From assembly GCF_009670965.2 (NCBI RefSeq), contig NZ_CP073239.1:1674001-1738000 (forward strand): 64,000 nt of DNA, read 5' to 3'. This document shows positions 28,922-39,647 of the stretch, piece after piece (position 1 is the stretch's first letter; each line of letters opens with the position of its first letter). The position numbers and the translations under genes are program-made. The DNA comes from Riemerella anatipestifer. Its GTDB lineage: Bacteria; Bacteroidota; Bacteroidia; Flavobacteriales; Weeksellaceae. The notes under the pieces are model-generated. The model worked only from the letters and a program-made list of their open reading frames with translations. It made no database searches and had not been told where the DNA came from.

Positions 28922-31189
28922 TTATTTCTGTTGCTGTTGCTTAATCAAGTTCAATGCAGAACCAGCTCTAAACCAACCTATTTGTCCATCGTTATAAGTG
29001 TGGTTAGCTAAGATAGTATCTTTAGAACCATCTGTGTGTACTAACTCAATAGTAACAGGCTTACCTGGAGCGAATTCAGCTAAATCTACAAAGTTGAAAG
29101 TATCTCCTTCTTTGATTTTGTCATAATCAGCTTCGTTTGCAAAAGTAAGAGCTAACATACCTTGTTTTTTAAGGTTAGTTTCGTGGATACGAGCGAAAGA
29201 TTTTACTAGAACCGCCATAGCTCCTAAATGTCTAGGTTGCATTGCAGCGTGCTCACGAGAAGAACCTTCGCCGTAGTTGTTGTCCCCAACGATAACCGTT
29301 TTAATACCAGCTGCTTTGTAAGCTCTCGCTGATGCAGGAACTTCCATATATTCGCCAGTAAGTTCGTTTTTAACCTTGTTGGTTTCCATATTGAATGCGT
29401 TTACAGCACCAATAAGAGTATTGTTAGCGATATTATCTAGGTGTCCTCTGTATTTTAACCAAGGTCCAGCCATAGAAATGTGGTCTGTAGTACATTTACC
29501 AAAGGCTTTAATTAACAATTTAGCACCCATTACATTTTCTCCGTTCCAAGCAGGGAAAGCGTCTAGTAATTGTAGTCTGTCAGACTCTGGAGCTACTTTT
29601 ACTTGAACTTGAGAACCATCTTCTGCTGGAGCAATATAGCCTGCGTCTTCAACATCAAATCCTCTTGGAGGAAGTTCAAACCCTTGAGGTTCGTCTAATA
29701 AAACTTCTTCTCCGTTTTGGTTAGTTAATTTGTCTTTTCTAGGGTCAAAAGTTAAATCTCCTGCAATAGCTAACGCCGTTACTAATTCTGGAGAAGCTAC
29801 GAAAGCATAAGTGTTAGGGTTACCATCTGCTCTCTTAGAGAAGTTTCTGTTGAACGAGTGTACAATCGTATTTTTTTCTTGTTTTTCAGCACCTTCTCTA
29901 GCCCATTGTCCAATACAAGGTCCACAAGCGTTAGCAAATACTTTACCTCCGATTTTATCAAAAGTATCTAAATAGCCATCTCTTTCTACAGTAAATCTTA
30001 CTTGTTCAGAACCTGGTGTAATAGTGTATTCTGCAGCTACTTTTAAGTTTTTCTCTTGAGCTTGTTTCGCTACGGAAGCGGCACGAGAAATATCTTCGTA
30101 AGAAGAGTTGGTACAAGAACCAATTAATCCTACTTCAACCTTAGTAGGCCAACCGTTTTTCTCTGCCTCCTCTTTCATTTTTGAAATAGGTGTTGCAATA
30201 TCTGGAGAGAAAGGTCCGTTTAAGTGTGGTTCTAATTCAGAAAGGTTGATTTCAATAACTTGGTCGTAGTATTTTTCAGGATTAGCGTAAACTTCCTCAT
30301 CTGCACGAAGTACATTTTTGATAGCGTCGGCAGCTTCAGCTAAATCTTCTCTGCCTGTAGAACGAAGATACTCCCCCATGTTATTATCGTAAGCGAAAAT
30401 AGAAGTAGTAGCACCTATCTCTGCACCCATATTACAGATAGTACCTTTACCTGTACAAGATAAAGCTTCAGCACCTTCACCAAAGTATTCTACAATAGCA
30501 CCAGTACCTCCTTTTACGGTAAGGATACCTGCTACTTTTAGAATAACATCTTTAGCAGAAGTCCAACCATTAAGTTTACCTGTAAGTTTGATACCTATCA
30601 TTTTTGGGAATTTAAGTTCCCACGGCATTCCTGCCATTACATCTACAGCATCAGCACCACCTACACCTATGGCTACCATACCCAAACCACCTGCGTTAGG
30701 TGTGTGTGAGTCGGTACCAATCATCATACCACCAGGGAATGCATAATTTTCCAACACTACTTGGTGGATAATCCCAGCTCCTGGCTTCCAGAATCCAATA
30801 CCATATTTGTTAGATACCGATTGAAGGAATTGATAAACTTCGTTATTTTTATTTTCAGCTTCTTGTAAATCTTTATCTGCTCCTACACGAGCTTGTATAA
30901 GGTGGTCTGCGTGTACTGTAGAAGGTACTGCCACTTTAGCCTTACCTGCTTGCATAAACTGTAAAAGAGCCATCTGTGCCGTAGCATCTTGCATTGCTAC
31001 TCTATCTGGAGCAAAGTCTACATAAGATTCTCCTCTCTTGAAAGCTTCTGGTTTCTGTTCAGAGAAAAGGTGAGCACAAAGGATTTTTTCAGAATAGGTA
31101 AGAGGTCTTCCCATAAACTCTCTCGCAGCGTTTACTCTGTTCTCAAAATCAGAGTAAACTTTCTTAATCATATCAAAGTCAAAAGTCAT
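28922..31189 (-). CDS. aconitate hydratase (mitochondrial type)
   Basis: 755 residues, typical of the mitochondrial-type aconitase found in Bacteroidetes rather than E. coli AcnA or AcnB. The iron-sulfur cysteines are in GSCTNSS and [24 protein letters not shown] and the swivel-domain [15 protein letters not shown] are also present. It isomerises citrate to isocitrate in the TCA cycle. Confidence 0.97.
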   Translation of the reverse strand: MTFDFDMIKKVYSDFENRVNAAREFMGRPLTYSEKILCAHLFSEQKPEAFKRGESYVDFAPDRVAMQDATAQMALLQFMQAGKAKVAVPSTVHADHLIQARVGADKDLQEAENKNNEVYQFLQSVSNKYGIGFWKPGAGIIHQVVLENYAFPGGMMIGTDSHTPNAGGLGMVAIGVGGADAVDVMAGMPWELKFPKMIGIKLTGKLNGWTSAKDVILKVAGILTVKGGTGAIVEYFGEGAEALSCTGKGTICNMGAEIGATTSIFAYDNNMGEYLRSTGREDLAEAADAIKNVLRADEEVYANPEKYYDQVIEINLSELEPHLNGPFSPDIATPISKMKEEAEKNGWPTKVEVGLIGSCTNSSYEDISRAASVAKQAQEKNLKVAAEYTITPGSEQVRFTVERDGYLDTFDKIGGKVFANACGPCIGQWAREGAEKQEKNTIVHSFNRNFSKRADGNPNTYAFVASPELVTALAIAGDLTFDPRKDKLTNQNGEEVLLDEPQGFELPPRGFDVEDAGYIAPAEDGSQVQVKVAPESDRLQLLDAFPAWNGENVMGAKLLIKAFGKCTTDHISMAGPWLKYRGHLDNIANNTLIGAVNAFNMETNKVKNELTGEYMEVPASARAYKAAGIKTVIVGDNNYGEGSSREHAAMQPRHLGAMAVLVKSFARIHETNLKKQGMLALTFANEADYDKIKEGDTFNFVDLAEFAPGKPVTIELVHTDGSKDTILANHTYNDGQIGWFRAGSALNLIKQQQQK

Positions 31190-31231
31190 ATTATTAAATG
31201 ATTTATTTTTCGTATTAAAGTTTAATATCTA

Positions 31232-31239
31232 CAAAAATA
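31232..31239 (-). promoter_or_regulatory. TAnnTTTG -7 box of aconitase
   Basis: The minus strand reads TATTTTTG here, about 43 bases upstream of the aconitase start. Confidence 0.5.
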
Positions 31240-31306
31240 CGAATTTTATATGGAATAGTTATTTTAAGGAGTTTAGATTGATTATAAATAAGAAGGTGAA
31301 ATAGGT

Positions 31307-32167
31307 TTACTCTATCCAATCTTGCTCTATGAAACTATTTTCTCGTTTCATCTTTTCTTTAGCACTTTTTTCCATCTTTTTTATGAGTTCGCTTTGAGAA
31401 ACTTCTTTTCCGTTGATAGAGGCTTTTAATATTACATTACCTCCCATCATCCTAAGGGATTTAGTAGGGTCTGAACGGTTTTCCTGAAATGCTTTCTTGA
31501 ATTGTTTTCTATCTATTTTAACTAAATTTATTAGTTTGTCGGTAAGGTTCACTTCTTGAGTATTGTTTATTTTTTGGCTACCAACGAGTTCAAATGAAAA
31601 CATTTTTTGGTGATCTTCCATTTTTACAATTAACCCTGGTAGGCCGTGAAACTTGTATGGTCCGTCTGGAATAGGAATATCTGTGGTAAACCACGCTGTC
31701 CATTTTCTACCTGCAAATTCAGTGGTAGCTTTTTGAACTTTCCAATTCTTAAAGGTTTCGTGTTCTGGAATGATTTTCCATTGCATTTTTCTTTCATCAC
31801 GTACGGCATAATCATCAAAACCTATTTTGGTATAAAGCTCTACTTCATAATTTGGATAAGTTTTTAGTACCCAATCTTTAACCTTGGCTCTTTTCATATC
31901 TTTCAGATGACCAAGGTTAATGTTACCAGAAGAAATTTGACTTTGTTTTTTAAATTCTTGATTGATTATAGAATCATTTTCTTGTTTTATTTTACTATAG
32001 AATACCGATTTTTCCTTATAAATATCTAAATTCATAATTTCTGAAATTAGAGAGTCTTTTTTAGTAGAATCCACAGTAAATTTGTACTCATAAGTGAATC
32101 TTTGGTTTTGACTCAAGCCCCAGTTCATTACGAATAAGCAGAGGGTTGATAGAATAAAATGTTTCAT
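31307..32167 (-). CDS. GLPGL family secreted protein
   Basis: 286 residues with signal peptide (LCLFVMNWGLSQ). It carries the family signature KFHGLPGLIV preceded by RKWTAWFTTDIPIPDGPY. The GLPGL family is restricted to Bacteroidetes and has no assigned function; members are exported. Two further paralogues sit inside the cassette array at 48254 and 56720; this one is outside it. Confidence 0.9.
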   Translation of the reverse strand: MKHFILSTLCLFVMNWGLSQNQRFTYEYKFTVDSTKKDSLISEIMNLDIYKEKSVFYSKIKQENDSIINQEFKKQSQISSGNINLGHLKDMKRAKVKDWVLKTYPNYEVELYTKIGFDDYAVRDERKMQWKIIPEHETFKNWKVQKATTEFAGRKWTAWFTTDIPIPDGPYKFHGLPGLIVKMEDHQKMFSFELVGSQKINNTQEVNLTDKLINLVKIDRKQFKKAFQENRSDPTKSLRMMGGNVILKASINGKEVSQSELIKKMEKSAKEKMKRENSFIEQDWIE

Positions 32168-32248
32168 AGCAAATATTTTTCTGTGAAAATAGAAAAATAT
32201 TTTACATCAAGTATTGGTTTTGTGTGTTAAAAAAAGTTAAATAAAAAA

Positions 32249-33724
32249 TTATCGTTTCAATTTTTTTAATAGAGGGGCAATGAGTTGTTGGGTTGGGTAA
32301 ATTTTGAAGATATAATTGCCTAAAAGAATAATACTAAGTGCAAGTGCAGGACGATAAATAAAGTCTATTATTGCCCAAGTTGAAGCAGGTAGATTGTATG
32401 TCAGTAGTATTGTTCCACCACATAATAAAGACATATATAGCATCTTTAAAGAAAGTGGAAATACCCCAAAATATATTCGGTTGAATATAATTTTAATAAT
32501 GTTAAAAGTGGTGAGAGAAATAGCGGTTGCTAAGGCTATTCCCATAATTCCTAAATTGGTATAGCGTAAAAATACGAGATTAAGCCCTATTGTAGCAAAT
32601 GCTAAAAACAGCATAACTACTATGTTGAATTTGAAGTATTTGGACATTGAAATAATATGCCCATTGAAACCTGTGGCTAAATCAAAAAGAATGGCAGGTC
32701 CTAGTATCCATAGTAGATATTGGTGGTCTAATAGTTCGTTTCCGTTTTTAATCATCTGTCCTAAAAATGGAAATCCAGCCAAAAGACAGGTGTAAAGAAT
32801 AATCCCTATACAGAAAAGGTTAAGAGAAGTTTTTTGATGAGAGGTTTGGAGTTTAGCCATGTCGTTTTCTTCAAAACACTGGTTTATCAGTGGAGCGTAG
32901 ATGGTGTAAAGTCCCATAGCAGGTACGGCAATAAGTTGTAAGATAGAGTAAATGTTGGAGTAAACACCATTGAGGGTAAAGTTGAGAAATTCGCTTATCA
33001 TTACATTATCTATTTTGATAGCGATATAGTTGCCTATGTTTCCTAAAAATCCATAAAAACTGTACTCTAAAAATTTTTTCCAAGTGTTATTAGCTCTAAA
33101 AAATTGTGTAGAAAAATCCCATTTAAACCCAGTTAATTTTTTATTATACCAAAAATATCCTGCCAAAGACAATACAAATATTCCTAGAAAAAAAGCCAAA
33201 GCACCGTATTCTGGAATTCCTAGAAAGAAAAACAACGAAAATGCTCCTATATTAGCGATTTTAGGGAATAAGTTTTCAAAAATGTTAGGTATTGCTATTC
33301 TTTTGTAATTTGAAATGTATTTGTTGAGGACTGAGGAAATGGAAAGTAGAAAAAGTAATGGTAATATGAGGTATTTCATATTCCAAAACTGAGTTTCTTT
33401 AAGACTAGGAAATAGGAAACAAGCAAGAAAGAACGCTCCAGAAAATACTATGAAATTAAAAACTACAGCTAGCAGAGAGAGAGAGAGCATACTTGGGTTG
33501 AGCCCTTGTTTTTCTGCGGAAAAAAAGAATTTTACATTAGAAAAAGAAATTCCAAAGACAATAATAGGTAAAAATGTCTCTGCCATAGGAAGAATATACC
33601 TTAGTTTTCCATAAAATTCATAATCATTTGGAAATAGAAATATAGAGGATAGAGTGCCTATTATAAAGCCTAAATAACCTATGATAGAGTACTTTATTCC
33701 TTGTCTTGCAATAACATTCATCAA
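32249..33724 (-). CDS. oligosaccharide flippase family (MATE-like) membrane protein
   Basis: 491 residues with about 12-14 hydrophobic helices and no large soluble domain, the layout of polysaccharide/lipid-linked oligosaccharide flippases (MVF/MATE superfamily). It may move lipid-linked sugars for capsule or O-antigen. No sugar-transferase genes adjoin it, so the substrate is unknown. Confidence 0.82.
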   Translation of the reverse strand: MMNVIARQGIKYSIIGYLGFIIGTLSSIFLFPNDYEFYGKLRYILPMAETFLPIIVFGISFSNVKFFFSAEKQGLNPSMLSLSLLAVVFNFIVFSGAFFLACFLFPSLKETQFWNMKYLILPLLFLLSISSVLNKYISNYKRIAIPNIFENLFPKIANIGAFSLFFFLGIPEYGALAFFLGIFVLSLAGYFWYNKKLTGFKWDFSTQFFRANNTWKKFLEYSFYGFLGNIGNYIAIKIDNVMISEFLNFTLNGVYSNIYSILQLIAVPAMGLYTIYAPLINQCFEENDMAKLQTSHQKTSLNLFCIGIILYTCLLAGFPFLGQMIKNGNELLDHQYLLWILGPAILFDLATGFNGHIISMSKYFKFNIVVMLFLAFATIGLNLVFLRYTNLGIMGIALATAISLTTFNIIKIIFNRIYFGVFPLSLKMLYMSLLCGGTILLTYNLPASTWAIIDFIYRPALALSIILLGNYIFKIYPTQQLIAPLLKKLKR

Positions 33725-33941
33725 TCAAACAATGAACTGCAAAATTAACAAAATAATTAACATTTGTTTTAAAATTCTTAATCTATACTAATTGGTATTT
33801 ATACAAGATAAGTGTCTTTTTGTAATAGAATGAAAAAAAATTACTTAAAAAGAAACAGAACAAAAAATTGTTGATGTCTTATCTAATTTATTGATTAAAA
33901 TTTCTTAACTTACATCAATGATACTGTTACGATATAAAGAG

Positions 33942-33949
33942 TATTTTTG
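33942..33949 (+). promoter_or_regulatory. TAnnTTTG -7 box
   Basis: TATTTTTG 18 bases upstream of the FMN reductase ATG. The rest of 33725-33966 shows no gene. Confidence 0.5.
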
Positions 33950-33966
33950 TTAAAATAATTAAGATA

Positions 33967-34455
33967 ATGAAATATATAAGTATAGCAGGAAGTAATAGTA
34001 GTACTTCTATTAACCAAAAATTGATTGGGTATCTTTCGCAAAAATTAGGCTTTGGAGAAGTGTTTCTTACACAATACGAAATCCCCATATATAGCATAGA
34101 CGAGGAACAAAAGGGTTTTCCAAAAGATTTGGAGGTTTTGTATAATGTAATATTTGATGCAGAGGTAGTTATGATTTCTGTGGCAGAGCATAATGGTAAT
34201 CTAACGGCGTTTTTTAAAAATATTATAGACTGGCTATCTCGTTATAAAAGAAATTTTTTAGAAAATAAAAAAGTGGTGCTCCTAAGTGCTTCTCCTGGGA
34301 AAATGGGAGCGAAGTCTGCTTTGGAAATAACTAAGAATATGTTGCCTCGTTTTGGAGGAAAAATAATCTATGCTAAAAGTATTGCTAATTTTAATGGTAA
34401 TTTTTCAGGAGAGGAATTTAGAGAATTGGTACAAGATATTAGAAGTCTTTTGTAA
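33967..34455 (+). CDS. NAD(P)H-dependent FMN reductase family protein
   Basis: 162 residues with a flavodoxin-like fold. IAGSNSSTSINQKL at the N terminus binds FMN phosphate, and SVAEHNGNLTAFFKNIIDWLSR is the family signature. It is likely a flavin or quinone reductase. It is the last ordinary chromosomal gene before the cassette array, which begins 204 bases after its stop. Confidence 0.88.
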   Translation: MKYISIAGSNSSTSINQKLIGYLSQKLGFGEVFLTQYEIPIYSIDEEQKGFPKDLEVLYNVIFDAEVVMISVAEHNGNLTAFFKNIIDWLSRYKRNFLENKKVVLLSASPGKMGAKSALEITKNMLPRFGGKIIYAKSIANFNGNFSGEEFRELVQDIRSLL

Positions 34456-34647
34456 TGTTAAAAAAAATGATCTCTAAATAATTATGCGTATTAGGTGTTT
34501 ATTTTGTTCTCTAAATTAGGGTTCATTCTTATAAAAATAATATAAAACACGCAATAATTATTTTTATTTATATATTTAGTTATCAATAATTTAATTGATT
34601 TCTTTTTAAGAAATTAGCTAAATTTATTTCTGATTGGAAATATTTCG
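34456..34647. other. left boundary of the cassette array with an imperfect palindrome
   Basis: No gene. An inverted repeat pairs AAATAATTATGCGT (about 34475-34488) with ACGCAATAATTATTT (about 34548-34562) around an AT-rich loop. It could be the terminator of the FMN reductase gene or a primary recombination site (attI-like). No integrase gene is present on either side. Confidence 0.4.
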
Positions 34648-34655
34648 TATATTTG
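34648..34655 (+). promoter_or_regulatory. possible array promoter
   Basis: TATATTTG, a perfect TAnnTTTG -7 element, ends 4 bases before the first cassette boundary (GTT at 34659). Placement is that expected of a cassette promoter (Pc) reading into the array. The -33 element is not obvious. Confidence 0.5.
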
Positions 34656-34674
34656 TGTGTTAGCAGATATATTT

Positions 34675-35913
34675 ATGAAACAACCGTTAATAACACGAAT
34701 ATTTAAAATATTAAAGATTGTAACCATTACAATAATTTCTTCTATTATTATTTTTTTATTAGTTTTCGGGATTAATATAGAATATCAAGATGGGACACAT
34801 TCCACTTGGTCAGGCTTGAGAGTTTTATTTGAAGATAGAGACTTTGAACTTTGTTACAAAAAGAAACATATTGTAAAACTAAATGGTTTTGACGGTCCTT
34901 ATATTATTGGCTCAACAATGTATTATGTAGATTCTTTAAATATTTTAAGAACAACGAGATATAAAAAAAATGACTCTATTTTAGTTAGGGTAAATAATAA
35001 AGATTTAGATAAATTTTACTTCTTAAAAAAAGCAATAATTCAAAAAACTGCTGATTCTTATGCAATGCCACAAAAGTTAATTGCAATTTCAGATATTGAA
35101 GGAAATTTTGATGCTTTTTCAAGTTTTCTCATAAACAATAAAGTAGTAGATACTAATTATAACTGGATTTTTGGTAATGGACATTTAGTCCTTACGGGGG
35201 ATTTTGTAGACAGAGGTACAGATGTAACCGCAGTACTTTGGCTAATTTATAAATTGGAAGAACAGTCTGAAAAACAAGGTGGAAAAGTACATTATATATT
35301 AGGTAACCACGAGATAATAAATTTTCAAGGACGATTTAAATATAATAACGAAAAATATATTAAGGTTGCTAGTTTAATTAGTAAAACAGAGGATTGGAAA
35401 AAAGCAACTCAATATATATTTTCTGAAAAAACAGAATTAGGAAAATGGTTGCGTTCAAAAAATGGAATAGAAAAAATAGGAAATTACATTTTTGTTCATG
35501 CGGGATTGAGTCCAAATATTTTAAAGTATAATTTATCAATTTCAGATATTAACAGTCTTTCTCAACAAAACTGGTCAAAAGATTTATACAACGAACCAGG
35601 AAGTAATGAAAAAGCCAATTTTTTAATTGGTAGAGAAGGCATATTTTGGTATAGAGGCTTAGCAATTGATTATAAACACTACAACAAAATATCTGAAACC
35701 GAATTAAACAAAGTCTTGAATTTTTATCAAGCAAAAAAAATAGTATTTGGTCATACAATTAGCGACAATATCAAAAAAGAATATAATGGAAAATTAATAA
35801 ATATTGATGTTGCTCACGGACAAGAAAAGAACTCTGACAAAACCAAAGGTTTGTTAATTGAAAACGGTAATGAATATATAATTGATGGAAATGGAAGAAA
35901 AACAAAACTATAA
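34675..35913 (+). CDS. membrane-anchored metallophosphoesterase (cassette 1)
   Basis: About 412 residues from ATG 34675; the in-frame GTG at 34657 straddles the cassette boundary and was rejected. An N-terminal transmembrane anchor (IVTITIISSIIIFLLVFG) is followed by a calcineurin-like phosphoesterase domain: AISDIEGNFDAF, LTGDFVDRG, YILGNHEI, FVHAGL and VFGHT supply the metal ligands. Substrate unknown; Shewanella- and PPP-type phosphatases share this motif order. The cassette starts GTTAGCAGAT (34659) and ends ATCTGCTAAC (35921). Confidence 0.85.
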   Translation: MKQPLITRIFKILKIVTITIISSIIIFLLVFGINIEYQDGTHSTWSGLRVLFEDRDFELCYKKKHIVKLNGFDGPYIIGSTMYYVDSLNILRTTRYKKNDSILVRVNNKDLDKFYFLKKAIIQKTADSYAMPQKLIAISDIEGNFDAFSSFLINNKVVDTNYNWIFGNGHLVLTGDFVDRGTDVTAVLWLIYKLEEQSEKQGGKVHYILGNHEIINFQGRFKYNNEKYIKVASLISKTEDWKKATQYIFSEKTELGKWLRSKNGIEKIGNYIFVHAGLSPNILKYNLSISDINSLSQQNWSKDLYNEPGSNEKANFLIGREGIFWYRGLAIDYKHYNKISETELNKVLNFYQAKKIVFGHTISDNIKKEYNGKLINIDVAHGQEKNSDKTKGLLIENGNEYIIDGNGRKTKL

Positions 35914-35920
35914 AAAATAC

Positions 35921-36112
35921 ATCTGCTAACATAGTATTTGCAAAAGGCGGAGATATGGTGTTAAATTGAAAAGCTGAACATTTATTCCGCATATGCTTTT
36001 CAATTCAACTATTTTGAGTAATTTAGCTTCATCGAAAAAGCATATGCTACGGTTGGTCGAAATTGAACTTTTCGTTCAATTTAGCCCGCCCTTCGCAAAT
36101 ACTTTTTCCGTT
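35921..36112 (+). repeat. attC-like site 1 (long class)
   Basis: Left core ATCTGCTAAC (35921) complements the start of cassette 1. Arms ATAGTATTTGCAAAAGGCGG and CCGCCCTTCGCAAATAC pair across about 140 bp that contain further hairpins. Right core GTT at 36110. Confidence 0.85.
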
Positions 36113-36131
36113 AGCTGTAATTTTACCAAAA

Positions 36132-36614
36132 ATGCGTACAAATATGACTTTTAAAACTGGTGTGTTAATTTTTATTTTGATTTTTGTTTCTAAAATTAAT
36201 GCTCAACAATTTCCTGTGAATTTCGATATTGACAGTCTTAAATCGGCAAAAATTAATCCTGAAAAATGGAATGGAAAATTAATTTCTGTACAATGTGCTA
36301 TTAAGAACATTGAAAAAGGACCGAAGAAAAAACCTTATTACAAATGTAACATTGATAACGATAATTTCATTTGGATAGGTTCATTGATGAACGACAAAGA
36401 CAGGCTAAAATTAGAAGAGAATGTTAGAGTTTTAGGATATTTTTCATTGATAGAAAATCAAGACAAAATTTCTACAAAATACAATACAGATAAATTCCAT
36501 TTATTAACTTTTGCTGTAATAAATCTTACAATGAAAAAAGCATATCATTTACCAGGAGCGGAAACCCAATTTGAAGAATGGAAGAACGGAATTATTCAAC
36601 AGACTGATAATTAA
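36132..36614 (+). CDS. secreted protein of unknown function (cassette 2)
   Basis: About 160 residues with a signal peptide (GVLIFILIFVSKINAQ). ATG 36132 lies 22 bases inside the cassette; ATG 36144 is an alternative start. The mature part contains VQCAIKNIEKGPKKKPYYKC and a small beta domain (FIWIGSLMNDKDRL), vaguely like an OB-fold. No family recognised. Cassette ends GTTAGCTGTA / TACAGCTAAC. Confidence 0.7.
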   Translation: MRTNMTFKTGVLIFILIFVSKINAQQFPVNFDIDSLKSAKINPEKWNGKLISVQCAIKNIEKGPKKKPYYKCNIDNDNFIWIGSLMNDKDRLKLEENVRVLGYFSLIENQDKISTKYNTDKFHLLTFAVINLTMKKAYHLPGAETQFEEWKNGIIQQTDN

Positions 36615-36616
36615 AC

Positions 36617-36810
36617 TACAGCTAACATAGTATTTGCAAAAGGCGGAGTTTAGGGGGTAATAGAAAAATTAGTAATATTTACTCGCAAAATGCTTTTCAT
36701 TACCACAATTTTGTTTAATTTAGTGGCATTGAAAAAGCATTTGCTACGGTTGGACTGAATTGAACTATAGGTTCATTTCAGTTCCGCCCTTCGCAAATAC
36801 CTTTTCCGTT
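36617..36810 (+). repeat. attC-like site 2 (long class)
   Basis: Left core TACAGCTAAC complements the start of cassette 2 (GTTAGCTGTA at 36110). Right core GTT at 36808. Long-class arms. Confidence 0.85.
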
Positions 36811-37268
36811 ACCAGCTATACACTCCAAACATTTCGCTAAGGACTTGAAACGATTAAAAAACGCTCTAAATTGTGAATAATAAGAAACTGAATTCAGACC
36901 CAACCGAGCAGTGCGTGTTAGGGGTCTAAATTCATTTTCTACCACGGACGACTTAAAAGCATATTTTGAATGAGCCGACTCCTAAAAAATGTTGGAGAGT
37001 ACAGCTGATAACTTTTAACGCTCGACAGAATGTTGGACTTTTAAAACCTAAAAAAAGAGGAAAAATCCCAAAGGAAAGAACCTCAAACTGACGAAAAGCG
37101 AAAAAACGAATGGATTTCGGAGCTGAAAACGAGTAACCCAAAAACTACGGAACTGACTTAAAGGCTGAAAAATTAAACGGTCAAATTGTGGACTTGAACG
37201 CTGAAAATGTGAAAAACGTGCGGACTGAAAACTATGCGGAAAAGACACCACGCAGAAAAAAATAGTAC
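36811..37268 (+). repeat. ORF-less ~460-bp cassette, copy 1
   Basis: Body of a cassette beginning GTTACCAGCT (36808) and closed by AGCTGGTAAC (37269). The same sequence recurs at 53383 and 56083. No frame is conserved among copies, since they differ by frame-changing indels. A hairpin at 36890-36933 (GAATTCAGACCC with GGGTCTAAATTC) is preserved. The plus strand is purine-rich in its second half. Likely a non-coding RNA or a decayed gene. Confidence 0.75.
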
Positions 37269-37398
37269 AGCTGGTAACAAGGTATTGCCGCAAGCGGGGG
37301 ATATTTGCATTTTAGAAAATTTTGTTTACTTTTGAAGTATGGTATTTTGTTTGAAGTTAGGTGCTATAAGCCCCGCCTTCGGCAATACCCGGACCGTT
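37269..37398 (+). repeat. attC-like site 3 (short class)
   Basis: Left core AGCTGGTAAC; arms AAGGTATTGCCGCAAGCGG and CCGCCTTCGGCAATACC; right core GTT at 37396. About 130 bp. Confidence 0.85.
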
Positions 37399-37410
37399 AG
37401 CCGTAATTTT

Positions 37411-38076
37411 ATGAGAGATACCCTTACAAAACGAGAAGTTGAAGATTTTTTAAGGTCATTTAGAATAATGATTCAAGAGTTAATAAATTGCACTTCAAAT
37501 GTTGAAAAAATAGTAGAAGAAAATAAAAATAATTACAAACAGATTAATTTTATTAGACCTTTTCTAAACCATTATGTAAATTTATGTTACACACAAAGCG
37601 TAATAACAATTTCAAAACTTTTTGCGGAATCCGAAAAAAGAAGTTTTAACAAGTTATTAAATAAACTTGAAAATTTTACTTATGATGATGAATTAAAAGC
37701 AGTTTTAAACCAAAATAAAGAAAAATTTGAAGAAGGAGATGTTGGTGAATATGACTATTTATTTAAGAACAAACAAGAAATCAAAATAGAAATATCAAGG
37801 ATAAGACTTGAAATTTCTAAAGTTGAAGAAATTTTAAACAAAATAAAAAGTCGTAGAGATTCATATTACGCACATCTTGACCCATCAAAACAAAATGAAA
37901 TTGAAGTTGAAACTCTTTCGGATTTGAAAATCTGTCTTAACCTTGCAGAAGAAATATTTAATAAATTTTTCGTAAGTCTATTAAATACAACATTCATTTT
38001 TAATATTTGTGGAATAGACGATATAATTGACTTAGCAAAAGAAAGTTATATTGAATCAATAGAAAATTTTAAATAA
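37411..38076 (+). CDS. HEPN (AbiU2-like) domain protein (cassette 4)
   Basis: 221 residues, all alpha-helical in character. ATG 37411 is 15 bases inside the cassette. A C-terminal segment LNKIKSRRDSYYAHLDP resembles the RDxxxAH motif of AbiU2-type HEPN proteins, where R and H form a ribonuclease site. HEPN proteins often act in abortive infection or as toxins. No partner antitoxin lies in this one-gene cassette. The family call is from the motif only. Confidence 0.6.
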   Translation: MRDTLTKREVEDFLRSFRIMIQELINCTSNVEKIVEENKNNYKQINFIRPFLNHYVNLCYTQSVITISKLFAESEKRSFNKLLNKLENFTYDDELKAVLNQNKEKFEEGDVGEYDYLFKNKQEIKIEISRIRLEISKVEEILNKIKSRRDSYYAHLDPSKQNEIEVETLSDLKICLNLAEEIFNKFFVSLLNTTFIFNICGIDDIIDLAKESYIESIENFK

Positions 38077-38082
38077 AAAAAC

Positions 38083-38274
38083 TACGGCTAACATAGTATT
38101 TGCAAAAAGCGGGAGTCAAATTCAAGTTGAACTTTTTGTAAAATTTAGCCGCAACTTGCTTTTCGTTACATATTTTTTTGTAATTTCGTTCCACGAAAAA
38201 GCAATTTGCTTCGGTTGGTTGAAATTGAACCTTTCAGTTAAATTTAGTCCGCCTTTCGCAAATACTCAACCGTT
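38083..38274 (+). repeat. attC-like site 4 (long class)
   Basis: Left core TACGGCTAAC complements cassette start GTTAGCCGTA (37396). Right core GTT at 38272, immediately before the tet(X) cassette. Confidence 0.85.
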
Positions 38275-38289
38275 ATGTGCCATTTTTGA

Positions 38290-39456
<1,167 letters not shown>

Positions 39457-39469
39457 AATGGAATAAAAC

Positions 39470-39601
39470 GGCACATAACAAACAAATTGGCAATAGAGCC
39501 GGTGAAGTACTTCTATTGAACTTTTGTGCAATGTTGAAGATTAGTAATTCTATTCAACATTTGTGCTAAAAGTCGGCTCCATCGCCAATTTGCCAAACGT
39601 T
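39470..39601 (+). repeat. attC-like site 5 (short, diverged)
   Basis: Left core GGCACATAAC complements the tet(X) cassette start. Arms AAATTGGCAATAGAGCCGG and CGGCTCCATCGCCAATTTG pair. Right core GTT at 39599. The arm sequence differs from the main classes. Confidence 0.82.
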
Positions 39602-39647
39602 AGCGGGCATTGTGAAAGATACCAGCATAACAGTTAAACATTGATAA

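Noticed and set aside
33967..34455. FMN reductase as part of the array
   Set aside because: It lies before the first GTT boundary and has no closing palindrome; its own promoter box is present.
37048..37293. Minus-strand frames of 81-89 residues inside the ORF-less 460-bp cassettes
   Set aside because: Opposite to the array direction, phenylalanine- and serine-rich mirror of the purine-rich plus strand, and interrupted in the third copy.
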